64,000 nucleotides of DNA from Bradyrhizobium sp. Ce-3. GTDB lineage: Bacteria > Pseudomonadota > Alphaproteobacteria > Rhizobiales > Xanthobacteraceae. The stretch lies in assembly GCF_022835695.1 (NCBI RefSeq), contig NZ_BQUV01000003.1:558001-622000 (forward strand), given 5' to 3'. Below the pieces are notes generated by a model that saw only the letters and a list, made by a program, of their open reading frames with translations, was not told where the DNA came from and made no database searches. How positions within the stretch are numbered: position 1 is the stretch's first letter; each line of letters starts with the position of its first letter. A program made the translations under genes and the position numbers. Shown in pieces: positions 57,570-64,000 of this stretch.

Positions 57570-58046
57570 ATGCCAATTGAACGTTCCACTGCCGTAGTGC
57601 TCGCAGGGCTCTTGCTCCCGACCGCCGTCATCCTTGCCCAGCCCGCGGCTGCGCAGAGCAGCGCAGACCATTCCGCAACATGGGGGGCGCTGTTTCGCTC
57701 TCAGGTCACCAAGTGTTGGCGTAAACCTGCCCCCGTTGGGGACGAGGCAGCGAGCATAAAGTTGGTTATCGAGGTCAAGCTGACACGGGAAGGCTCGCTG
57801 GCGGAGCCGCCGTCGGTGTCGTCGCAGAACAGTCCGGCCGTGTCAGACTACTCTCAGGCCTATCGCAAGAGCGCGCTGCAAGCGATCTCGCTATGCCAGC
57901 CATATTCCTTGCCGGCTGAATACTACGATGAATGGAAGTACTTCATCCCGGTGTTTTTTGAGATGCCATCCCCTCCCGGCGGGAAGGGGAAACCCGCGAC
58001 CGGGGAGCTCGATAAGCGCAAGCTTTCGATTTGCCGAGGCTGCTGA
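57570..58046 (+). CDS. Secreted protein with TolA/TonB-C-like domain
   Basis: 158 residues. A signal peptide (VVLAGLLLPTAVILAQPAAA, cleavage near AQS) is followed by a domain with TKCWRKPA, IEVKLTREGSLAEPPSV and ALQAISLCQPYSLP, including two cysteines placed as in TolA C-terminal domains, then FFEMPSP. TolA-III contacts colicins, phage proteins and Pal-system partners; a free secreted copy is unusual. The last 30 residues look unrelated and may be read-through of repeat-like DNA. Confidence 0.65.
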   Translation: MPIERSTAVVLAGLLLPTAVILAQPAAAQSSADHSATWGALFRSQVTKCWRKPAPVGDEAASIKLVIEVKLTREGSLAEPPSVSSQNSPAVSDYSQAYRKSALQAISLCQPYSLPAEYYDEWKYFIPVFFEMPSPPGGKGKPATGELDKRKLSICRGC

Positions 58047-58099
58047 CCGCAAGAAGGGTCGACGGCCCCGCGCTTGGGACCGTCGCCTCGCGACGTATC

Positions 58100-58744
58100 T
58101 TACGCCACTGCCTTGTGCCGCGCGATCTCGGCCTTGTAGAGCTCGAACTCTTCCGCGATCGCCTTCGCGACCGACGGCCTCGTGCGCAGGCGCTCGTAAT
58201 AGGCCTTCAGCGCCGGCCATTTCGAAAGCTCGATCGGCGGCGTTGCCATGGTCCAGTTGATCACCGTGACGAGATAGGCGTCGGCGACGCTGAAGTGATC
58301 GAGCAGATAGTCGCGGCCCTTCAGGTGGTTCTCGACATAGTCGAGCCGCGAGACGTACTTCTCCAGCGCGTAGCTCTTGGCCTCCGGCGGCGCCTTTTTG
58401 TCGAGCAGCGGCAGGAACAGGCCCTTGTGCAGCTCGGTGCCGATGAAGCACAGCCATTGATGCAGCTTTGAACGCTCGGCGTTCGACGCGGTGCCGAGGC
58501 CGGCGCGCGGGAACTGGTCGGCGACATATTGCAGGATCGCGGCGTTCTCGGTCAGCACCACGCCGTCGTCGGTGCGCAAGGTCGGCACCAGCCCGAGCGG
58601 GTTGACCTTGTTGAAGTCGGTGCCGTCGTTGCGCACTTGCTTGGTCTTCGGATCGACCTCGAGATAGTTGGCCGGCTGGCCGGCTTCATAGAGCGCGACG
58701 CGGGTCGCCATCGAGCAGGCGAGCGGGGAGAAATACAGGTCCAT
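58100..58744 (-). CDS. Glutathione S-transferase family protein
   Basis: 214 residues. N-terminal thioredoxin-like domain with MDLYFSPLACSMATRVALYE (Ser-Met-Ala positions of the beta-class enzymes), NPLGLVPTLRTDDG with cis-proline, and a C-terminal helical domain with YLLDHFSVADAYLVTVINW. It probably conjugates or reduces electrophiles with glutathione. It is divergent from a TetR-type regulator at 58842, with a palindrome in the gap. Confidence 0.9.
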   Translation of the reverse strand: MDLYFSPLACSMATRVALYEAGQPANYLEVDPKTKQVRNDGTDFNKVNPLGLVPTLRTDDGVVLTENAAILQYVADQFPRAGLGTASNAERSKLHQWLCFIGTELHKGLFLPLLDKKAPPEAKSYALEKYVSRLDYVENHLKGRDYLLDHFSVADAYLVTVINWTMATPPIELSKWPALKAYYERLRTRPSVAKAIAEEFELYKAEIARHKAVA

Positions 58745-58796
58745 GGTGCCTCCTTGGGGCGTCTGGCGCGGATGTCCCGGCCATTGTTGATTTTTG

Positions 58797-58813
58797 TACT
58801 GTCTTGGATAGTA
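58797..58813. promoter_or_regulatory. TetR-type operator candidate
   Basis: TACTGTCTTGGATAGTA is an imperfect 17-bp palindrome (arms TACTnTC / GAnAGTA) in the gap between the GST and TetR genes. TTTTTGTAC at 58792-58799 and GGTACAAAAAAG at the TetR start form a second, wider inverted pair. Confidence 0.55.
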
Positions 58814-58841
58814 TTGGTCGCGTCAAGGAATTAAATTCGAA

Positions 58842-59501
58842 ATGGTACAAAAAAGTAAGAAGCCGCCATCTGCTGCCAAAATCGACGCGCCGGTCGCGCC
58901 GAAGCGGCGCGGGCGGCCGCGCGCCTATGAACCCGACGTCGCGCTCGGCAAGGCGCTCGATCTGTTCCGTCGCGACGGCTTTGCCGCGACCTCGCTCGAT
59001 GATCTCAGTGCGGCGACCGGCATGAACCGGCCGAGCCTCTATGGCGCGTTCGGCGACAAGCGCGAGCTCTACATCAAGAGTTACCAGCGCTACCGCGACG
59101 ACGCGCGCGCCGCGATGGTCGATATCTTCCGCGCGGAAGCGCCGCTGCGCGAGCGGCTCGAGCGCATCTATCGGATCGCGCTCGACATCTACCTCTCCGG
59201 CGAGTCCGGTCCGCGCGGCTGCTTCACGGTGATGACGGCGGCGTCCGAGGCGGTGTCCGATCCCGAGATCCGCACCATGGTGCTGGCGGGACTGACCGAG
59301 CTCGACAAGGCATTCGGCATCTGCTTCCGCGAGGCCAGGGAGCGCGGCGAACTGCCGGAGGGGGCCGATCCGGCGGCGCTGGCGCACCTTGCCTCCGCCA
59401 CCATCCACACCATCGCGATCCGCGCTCGCGCCCGCGTGCCGCGCAAGGAACTCGAGGCGATCGTGAAGGGCGCCCTCGACGTGATGTGCGGGGCCAAATA
59501 A
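58842..59501 (+). CDS. TetR/AcrR-family transcriptional regulator
   Basis: 219 residues. HTH region ALDLFRRDGFAATSLDDLSA then ATGMNRPSLYGAFGDKRELY is standard. The N-terminus carries a Lys/Arg-rich extension (about 25 residues), and the C-terminal domain is the TetR_C_6-like ligand part. It is divergent from the GST gene and probably represses it and itself in response to an electrophile, by analogy with related pairs. Confidence 0.9.
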   Translation: MVQKSKKPPSAAKIDAPVAPKRRGRPRAYEPDVALGKALDLFRRDGFAATSLDDLSAATGMNRPSLYGAFGDKRELYIKSYQRYRDDARAAMVDIFRAEAPLRERLERIYRIALDIYLSGESGPRGCFTVMTAASEAVSDPEIRTMVLAGLTELDKAFGICFREARERGELPEGADPAALAHLASATIHTIAIRARARVPRKELEAIVKGALDVMCGAK

Positions 59502-59591
59502 CAGCCTCGAATTTTCTCCACATTAAATGTCGGGCGCTGGTTTTCCCGCCCGTCTTCCGTAAGCTCCCTCAACTCACGGAAGTGGAATCTC

Positions 59592-60242
59592 ATGGGAAAA
59601 GTCAGGACTTCAGTCTTCACGGTCTCGATCGACGGATTTGGCGCGGCGCCGCGGCAAAGCCTCGAACATCCATTCGGCGAGGGCGGCCTGGCGCTGCCCG
59701 CCGCCTGGTTCTTCGAGACGCGGGCGTTCCGCGCGATGGTCGGAAAGGACGGCGGCACCACCGGGCTCGACGACGAGATCGCCCGCAAGGCGATGGAGAA
59801 CATCGGTGCGTGGATCCTCGGGCGAAACATGTTCGGCCCGATCCGCGGGCCATGGCTGGATGATTCCTGGAAGGGCTGGTGGGGCCCCAATCCGCCGTAT
59901 CACACGCCGACCTACGTGCTGACCCATCACGCACGGCCTGACATCGAAATGGAAGGCGGCACCACGTTCCATTTCGTGACCGACGGCATTCACGCCGCGC
60001 TCGAGCGGGCGCGCGCCGTTGCGGGGGACAAGGACATCCGGGTCGGCGGCGGCGTGTCGGTGGTGCGGCAATTCCTGCAGGCGCGTTTGCTCGACGAGCT
60101 GCAATTGGTGCTGCCGCCGGTCGTGCTCGGCGCCGGCGAGAGCCTTTTCGCGGGTATCGATCTGCCGGCGCTCGGCTATGCCGTCGTCTCGCACGTCGCG
60201 AGCCCGCACGCCACCCACGTCACCTTCGCGCGCAAATCGTAG
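59592..60242 (+). CDS. RibD C-terminal/dihydrofolate reductase-like protein
   Basis: 216 residues. MGKVRTSVFTVSIDGFGAAP, WILGRNMFGPIRGPW and GGTTFHFVTDGIHAALERAR match the RibD_C family of NADPH-binding reductases, with IRVGGGVSVVRQFLQARLLD in the cofactor region. The family includes riboflavin-pathway and antibiotic-related reductases; a specific substrate is unknown. It lies 90 bp after the TetR gene on the same strand. Confidence 0.85.
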   Translation: MGKVRTSVFTVSIDGFGAAPRQSLEHPFGEGGLALPAAWFFETRAFRAMVGKDGGTTGLDDEIARKAMENIGAWILGRNMFGPIRGPWLDDSWKGWWGPNPPYHTPTYVLTHHARPDIEMEGGTTFHFVTDGIHAALERARAVAGDKDIRVGGGVSVVRQFLQARLLDELQLVLPPVVLGAGESLFAGIDLPALGYAVVSHVASPHATHVTFARKS

Positions 60243-60254
60243 ATCGTTCACGCT

Positions 60255-60286
60255 CGCGTCAGCGGCCAAAATCGGCCGTTGACGCG
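60255..60286. terminator. Stem-loop between the RibD-C gene and the ArsR operon
   Basis: CGCGTCAGCGGCC and GGCCGTTGACGCG form a 13-bp stem (one G-U pair) with a 6-nt loop. No T-run follows. Confidence 0.55.
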
Positions 60287-60305
60287 AACGCCGTTCGAGC
60301 GTATT

Positions 60306-60326
60306 TAACCCATAGGTTATTTAACC
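60306..60326. promoter_or_regulatory. Overlapping ArsR operator palindromes
   Basis: TAACCCATAGGTTA (60306-60319) and GGTTATTTAACC (60315-60326) are two perfect overlapping palindromes sharing GGTTA, 15 bp before the ArsR start codon. A third weaker arm (TTAACCGATGAGCTAA) extends to 60336. This is the usual position and spacing for autorepression. Confidence 0.7.
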
Positions 60327-60340
60327 GATGAGCTAAATAA

Positions 60341-60745
60341 ATGCCGCTCGATCCCCTCAGTTCGACCTTCGCGGCGCTGGCCGATCCGACCCGGCGCGCG
60401 ATCCTGGCGCGGCTCGCGCTGGGCGAGACCTCGGTGATGGAGCTGGCAGAGCCGTTCGACATGAGCCTGCCGGCGATCTCGAAACATCTGAAGGTGCTGG
60501 AGCATGCTGGCCTGATCTCGCGCGGGCGCGAGGCGCAGTGGCGGCCGTGCCGGATCGCGCCCGCCTCGTTCAAGGAGGTCGACGGTTGGCTCGGGAATTT
60601 CCGCCGCTTTTGGGACGAGAGCTTCAACCGCCTCGACGGCCTGCTCGAGGAGATGAAGGCGGAGGAGGCCGCGAAGGCCCCGCCGCGCAGCAACCGTAAA
60701 GTCAGAGTAAAAAAGGAGAAGCAACGTGGACGCACGCGTGGATAA
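60341..60745 (+). CDS. ArsR-family (SRPBCC-associated) regulator
   Basis: 134 residues. Winged-helix ADPTRRAILARLALGETSVM then ELAEPFDMSLPAISKHLKVL, with no metal-binding cysteine motif (ELCVCDL is absent). The C-terminus is Lys/Arg-rich. This branch is nearly always followed by an SRPBCC/AHSA1 gene, as here (20-bp overlap). It probably senses a small organic ligand or works with the SRPBCC protein. Its own operator precedes it. Confidence 0.92.
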   Translation: MPLDPLSSTFAALADPTRRAILARLALGETSVMELAEPFDMSLPAISKHLKVLEHAGLISRGREAQWRPCRIAPASFKEVDGWLGNFRRFWDESFNRLDGLLEEMKAEEAAKAPPRSNRKVRVKKEKQRGRTRG

Positions 60746-61217
60746 GACGCTGAGGATCACGACCCCGTCGGATTTCGAATTTGCCATGACGCGCCAGTTC
60801 GACGCGCCGCGGCGCTTCGTGTTCGATGCGATGACCAAGCCGGAATATCTGGTGCGCTGGCTCGGCTGCGAGACGATGGCGATGCCGGTGTGCGAGGTCG
60901 ATTTGCGCGTCGGTGGCCGCTACCGCTTTGTCTTCCGTTCGTCCGAGGGCATCGAGCATGAACTCACCGGCACCTACCGCGAGGTGGTGCGCCCCGAGCG
61001 GCTGGCGTTCGGCGAAACCTTTGCGATGCCGGGCTTCACCAGCGACGAATATCTGGTCATCTCGACCTTCGTCGAGGACGGCGGCACCACCACGCTGACC
61101 ACCACGATCCGCCATCCCACCAAGGAAGCGCGCGACGGCCATCTCAACTCCGGCATCGACAAGGGCGTCGAGCCCGCCTACGACCGGCTCGCGGAGGTGG
61201 TTGCCGGGATGGGGTGA
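60726..61217 (+). CDS. SRPBCC (AHSA1-like) family protein
   Basis: 163 residues starting with GTG at 60726, inside the 3' end of the ArsR gene; AAGGAG at 60712-60717 is a good ribosome binding site. LRITTPSDFEFAMTRQFDAP and FDAMTKPEYLVRWLGCETMA are typical of the START-like fold. Members bind hydrophobic ligands and are often cotranscribed with an ArsR-type regulator. Function is unknown. Confidence 0.9.
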   Translation: MDARVDKTLRITTPSDFEFAMTRQFDAPRRFVFDAMTKPEYLVRWLGCETMAMPVCEVDLRVGGRYRFVFRSSEGIEHELTGTYREVVRPERLAFGETFAMPGFTSDEYLVISTFVEDGGTTTLTTTIRHPTKEARDGHLNSGIDKGVEPAYDRLAEVVAGMG

Positions 61218-61226
61218 TGTTGCACG

Positions 61227-61313
61227 TCGTCATTGCGAGGAGCAACGCGACGAAGCAATCCATCGTGCCGCACATGCGGAGGTATGGATTGCTTCGCTTC
61301 GCTCGCAATGACG
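61227..61313. repeat. Dispersed palindrome, GTCATTGCGAGGAGC family
   Basis: CGTCATTGCGAGGAGCAACG and CTTCGCTCGCAATGACG are inverted ends; GAAGCAATCCAT and ATGGATTGCTTC pair inside. Widespread in the genus; here directly after the SRPBCC gene. Confidence 0.85.
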
Positions 61314-61337
61314 ATTTTGAGACGGGCGCCAGCTTCG

Positions 61338-61456
61338 TAGCCCGGATGTAGCCAACGGGTCGCGCGAACGCGTGCCCGATGACAGGCTCCGCGCAATCCG
61401 GGAGCAGTCTTTCCGCTGCAAGGACCCCGGATTTCGCTTCGCTGCATCCGGGCTAC
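61338..61456. repeat. Dispersed palindrome, GTAGCCCGGATG family, with insertion
   Basis: GTAGCCCGGATGTAGCCAAC and TTCGCTGCATCCGGGCTAC are inverted ends, 30 bp longer than its relatives because of an inner segment GGGTCGCGCGAACGCGTGCC. Confidence 0.8.
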
Positions 61457-61465
61457 GCGCCGACC

Positions 61466-62431
61466 TCAATACCCCCGTCCGCGATCGACGACGTTCTCCA
61501 GCTCCCCGCCTTGTTCGAAGCGCGCGATCTGTTGCGCGACGTATTTCGAGATCTCGTCGGCGTCGGTGTCTGCGGCGTTGTGCGGCGTCAGCACGACCTT
61601 CGGGTGGCTCCAGAACGGACTGTCCTGCGGCAGCGGCTCGGTCTCGTAGACGTCGAGCGAGGCGGCGCCCAGCGTGCCGTCGTCGAGCGCGCGCAGGATG
61701 TCGGCCTCGTTCTGCAAGCCGCCGCGGCCGGCATTGATGATGACGGGCGCACCGAGCGGGCTCTCGCGATTGAGCTTGGCGAACGCATCGCGGTTCAGCA
61801 CATGCCGCGTGTCCGGCGTCAGCGGCAGCAGGCAGACCAGGATGTTGGTCGCGCGCAGGAAGGCATCGAGCCCCTCAGTGCCGTGGTAGCAGGCGATGCC
61901 CTCGATCCGCTTCTCGCTACGGCTCCAGCCGACGACGCGGAAGCCGAGCGCGCGCAGCGCCTTTGCCGAGGCCGCGCCGAGGGTGCCGAGCCCCATCACG
62001 CCGACGGTGATCGCGCTTGCCGCCCATTGATAGTCCGGCGCCCAGCGCTTCTTGCGCTGCGACTCGCGCAGGTAAAGCTCCTGGCGGTGATGCATCAGCA
62101 CATGCAGCACGACATATTCGGTCATGCGATCGGTGAGATCGCCGACCGCGACCCGCACCAGCGGCACGTCGGGCAGCGAGCGGTCGGCCATCAGCGCATC
62201 GACGCCAGCGCCGAGATTGAAGATGACGCGCAGGTTCTTGAACGAAGCGAGCTCGCCCGGCTTCGGCTTCCACACCGCCGCATAGTGCACCTCGGCGGGA
62301 TCGAGCGCACCGTCCGGCAGCAGCACCACGCGGCGGTCGGAGCAGACCGTGCCGAACCGCGCCTTCCAGCGCGCCGACGACCAGTTTTCCGAGCCGCCAT
62401 TGATCAGCAGCGCGAGTGCGCCCTTACCCAT
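61466..62431 (-). CDS. 2-hydroxyacid dehydrogenase (glyoxylate/hydroxypyruvate reductase A-like)
   Basis: 321 residues. The Rossmann segment VGVMGLGTLGAASAKALRAL and the catalytic domain with NLGAGVDALMADRSL, INAGRGGLQNEADILRALDD and TPHNAADTD match GhrA-type D-2-hydroxyacid dehydrogenases. The catalytic Arg-Glu-His positions appear preserved in INAGRGGL, VYETEPLP and LTPHNAA. It reduces glyoxylate or hydroxypyruvate. Two dispersed palindromes separate it from the SRPBCC gene. Confidence 0.9.
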   Translation of the reverse strand: MGKGALALLINGGSENWSSARWKARFGTVCSDRRVVLLPDGALDPAEVHYAAVWKPKPGELASFKNLRVIFNLGAGVDALMADRSLPDVPLVRVAVGDLTDRMTEYVVLHVLMHHRQELYLRESQRKKRWAPDYQWAASAITVGVMGLGTLGAASAKALRALGFRVVGWSRSEKRIEGIACYHGTEGLDAFLRATNILVCLLPLTPDTRHVLNRDAFAKLNRESPLGAPVIINAGRGGLQNEADILRALDDGTLGAASLDVYETEPLPQDSPFWSHPKVVLTPHNAADTDADEISKYVAQQIARFEQGGELENVVDRGRGY

Positions 62432-62520
62432 CCAGATACCTCCAACTTCAATGTGATGTAGATCACATAACGAGATCCGCCCGCTCCCTAGTCTCCTGCC
62501 ACCAACAGGGGAGAACTTCC

Positions 62521-62808
62521 ATGCGCAAACTGATGCTGATCGCGGCTTTCATCGCGGCCTCCGCCGCCGCCGCGCATGCCGGCCAGAGCCGTGGCCTCGT
62601 GCTCGCAAACGCCGATACGCCCGCCCAGGCGCAACCGGCCGTTGCTCCGGCGCCGGCCGCGGCCCAGCCGGCCTCGTCGCAGGCCCAGCCGGCGGAATCC
62701 GCGCGGCCGCAGCCGTCCGGTCCGGCGCAGCGGAGCCACGCTCGCCGCCGCGAGAGCGATGAAGCCAAGGCGCGCCGGATCGCCGCCCGCTACGGCGTCT
62801 ATTGGTGA
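62521..62808 (+). CDS. Small secreted Ala/Pro/Gln-rich protein
   Basis: 95 residues. A signal peptide (MRKLMLIAAFIAASAAAAHA) is followed by a low-complexity Ala/Pro/Gln stretch and a basic end (SHARRRESDEAKARRIAARYGVYW). The start has GGGGAGA upstream. No known family; the Tyr-Gly-x-Tyr-Trp end recurs in small exported proteins of this genus. Function unknown. Confidence 0.65.
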   Translation: MRKLMLIAAFIAASAAAAHAGQSRGLVLANADTPAQAQPAVAPAPAAAQPASSQAQPAESARPQPSGPAQRSHARRRESDEAKARRIAARYGVYW

Positions 62809-62940
62809 ATCGCAATCTTGATCGCCGTGGCGATGGCCTGACGCGCCGTCGTCGCGTTGGACAGTCTGCCGAGGCGTGCGACGAAGCCCAGGTCAAATCC
62901 ACCGCCGGCATCTGGAACCTGAATTTTCTTTCGCGCCCCT

Positions 62941-62968
62941 TGTCGGCAGCGGGCATAATCGTTCGTTC
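62941..62968 (+). promoter_or_regulatory. Possible ECF-type promoter of the YCII gene
   Basis: TGTCGG (62941-62946) and CGTTC (62964-62968) are 17 bp apart, close to the TGTCGA/CGTC-type motifs reported for ECF41/ECF42 sigma factors. This would allow self-control by the sigma gene downstream. Confidence 0.35.
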
Positions 62969-62994
62969 TTGCAATGAACGGAGATGCCTTTTCG

Positions 62995-63363
62995 ATGCTG
63001 TACGCCATCCTCTGCTATCATGACGAAGACATGGTCGGTTCCTGGAGCAAGGAACACGACGCCTCGGTCATGCAGAAATTGTCCGTCGTGCAGGACAAGC
63101 TCGCCAAGCAGGGCAAGCTCGGCCCGGTGGCGCGGCTGCTGCCGACCACCGCGGCGACCACGCTGCGCAAGGAAAACCCGCCGCTGGTGCTCGACGGCCC
63201 GTTCGCCGAAACCAAGGAGCAACTGCTCGGCTTCTATCTGGTCGAGGGCAAGAACCTCGACGAGGTGCTCGACATCGCGCGCGACCTCGGCGAGGCCAAT
63301 CCCGGCGGCACCTATGAGATCCGCCCGGTCGGCTACTTCACCCAGGGAGGTACGAAGGCGTGA
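62995..63363 (+). CDS. YCII-related (DGPF-domain) protein
   Basis: 122 residues from ATG 62995, preceded by GGAGA at 62980. MLYAILCYHDEDMVGSWSKE, LDGPFAETKEQLLGFYLVEG and GTYEIRPVGYF are the DGPF signature, including the literal DGPF. Such proteins are nearly always encoded next to ECF42-type sigma factors, as here: the stop overlaps the sigma start by 4 bp. Function is not settled; the fold resembles dimeric alpha/beta barrels. Confidence 0.9.
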   Translation: MLYAILCYHDEDMVGSWSKEHDASVMQKLSVVQDKLAKQGKLGPVARLLPTTAATTLRKENPPLVLDGPFAETKEQLLGFYLVEGKNLDEVLDIARDLGEANPGGTYEIRPVGYFTQGGTKA

Positions 63364-64000
63364 GCGTGACCGACACCGCCTGGATCGATGCTGCACTGAC
63401 ATCCGCGCGTCCCCAGGCGGTCGGCGCCCTGCTGCGCTACTTCCGCAATCTCGATACCGCCGAGGAGGCGTTCCAGAACGCCTGCCTGCGGGCGCTGAAG
63501 AGCTGGCCACAGAACGGCCCGCCGCGCGATCCGGCGGCGTGGCTGATCATGGTCGGTCGCAACGTCGCGATCGACGACATCCGGCGCGGCAGGAAGCAGG
63601 AGGCGTTGCCCGACGACGACCAGGCGATCTCCGACCTCGGCGATGCCGAGGAAGAGCTCGCCGAGCGGCTCGACGGCTCGCACTACCGCGACGACATCCT
63701 GCGGTTGCTGTTCATCTGCTGTCACAAGGACCTGCCGGCGACGCAGCAGATCGCGCTGGCGCTGCGCATCGTCTCCGGCCTGTCGGTGAAGCAGATCGCG
63801 CGCGCCTTCCTGGTCTCGGAAGCCGCGATGGAGCAGCGCATCACGCGGGCCAAGACGCGCGTCGCCGACGCCAATGTGCCGTTCGAGACGCCGGGCGCGG
63901 TCGAGCGCAGCGAGCGGCTCGTCTCGGTCGCTGCGATGATCTATCTGATCTTCAACGAGGGCTATTCGGCGAGCGGCGACACCGCTGAAATCCGCTCGCC
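63360..64000 (+). CDS. ECF42-type RNA polymerase sigma factor (truncated by window end)
   Basis: Starts with GTG at 63360 (or 63366), overlapping the DGPF gene by 4 bp; the frame stays open to the window end, so only about 213 residues are seen. Readable segments are AEEAFQNACLRALKSWPQNG, AAWLIMVGRNVAIDDIRRGR (sigma region 2), and ALRIVSGLSVKQIARAFLVS with EAAMEQRITRAKTRVADA (region 4). The long C-terminal extension typical of this group begins at YLIFNEGYSAS. It probably directs transcription of the DGPF gene. Confidence 0.9.
   Translation, partial: MSVTDTAWIDAALTSARPQAVGALLRYFRNLDTAEEAFQNACLRALKSWPQNGPPRDPAAWLIMVGRNVAIDDIRRGRKQEALPDDDQAISDLGDAEEELAERLDGSHYRDDILRLLFICCHKDLPATQQIALALRIVSGLSVKQIARAFLVSEAAMEQRITRAKTRVADANVPFETPGAVERSERLVSVAAMIYLIFNEGYSASGDTAEIRS

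Overview
The window is high-GC alphaproteobacterial chromosome. Protein composition, the order yebC-ruvC-ruvA-ruvB-ybgC, the order zapA-6S RNA-5-FTHF cyclo-ligase, a tkt-gap-pgk-fba operon and many short dispersed palindromes all suggest Bradyrhizobium or a close relative (Nitrobacteraceae). The species call is inference. Coding density is high, and nearly every intergenic gap above 120 bp holds a dispersed palindrome, an operator-like palindrome or an RNA.

Layout. 1-4.3 kb: a catabolic operon (enoyl-CoA hydratase, class III CoA-transferase, fumarylacetoacetase-type hydrolase, HxlR regulator) and tRNA-Leu(CAA). 4.5-13.9 kb: DsbB, an AbrB-type transporter, two small secreted proteins, a TetR repressor with two near-identical operators next to two hot-dog thioesterases, LrgA/LrgB, TauE/SafE, a DsbA-like protein, and a CGNR regulator divergent from azlCD. 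14.2-15.5 kb: a small low-GC accessory island with an AbiE-neighbour-type antitoxin-like gene, an apparent N-terminal remnant of its AbiEii-type partner, and a PDDEXK-like nuclease candidate. 15.6-26.6 kb: LysR with two SDR enzymes, an alpha/beta hydrolase with a trypsin-like pseudoprotease that lacks the whole catalytic triad, an acyl-CoA ligase, a PilZ protein, a GT-C-like membrane protein, and a LysR/aldo-keto reductase pair. 26.8-33.8 kb: a MotA/ExbB-like plus OmpA-domain pair and an RND efflux operon. 33.9-44.8 kb: an AAA ATPase, an inositol monophosphatase-family gene, and the central-carbon operon tkt-gap-pgk-fba(II)-fba(I)-thiE-like-Sel1. 45.1-47.9 kb: DUF4164, zapA, 6S RNA, 5-FTHF cyclo-ligase and a YmdB-type phosphodiesterase. 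48-51.5 kb: two soluble chemoreceptors with C-terminal sensor-like domains. 51.7-57.4 kb: yebC, ruvCAB, a Tat-exported phosphoesterase, ybgC and DUF1348. 57.5-64 kb: a TolA/TonB-C-like secreted protein, GST/TetR, a RibD-C reductase, an ArsR-SRPBCC pair, a GhrA-like dehydrogenase, and a DGPF(YCII)-ECF sigma pair truncated by the window end.

The genes are mostly housekeeping and ordinary metabolic functions. The most unusual material is the nuclease island near 14.2-15.5 kb, the pseudoprotease operon near 18.5-20.6 kb, and the chemoreceptor pair. Local regulation is unusually readable: five regulator genes sit beside palindromes that look like their own operators.
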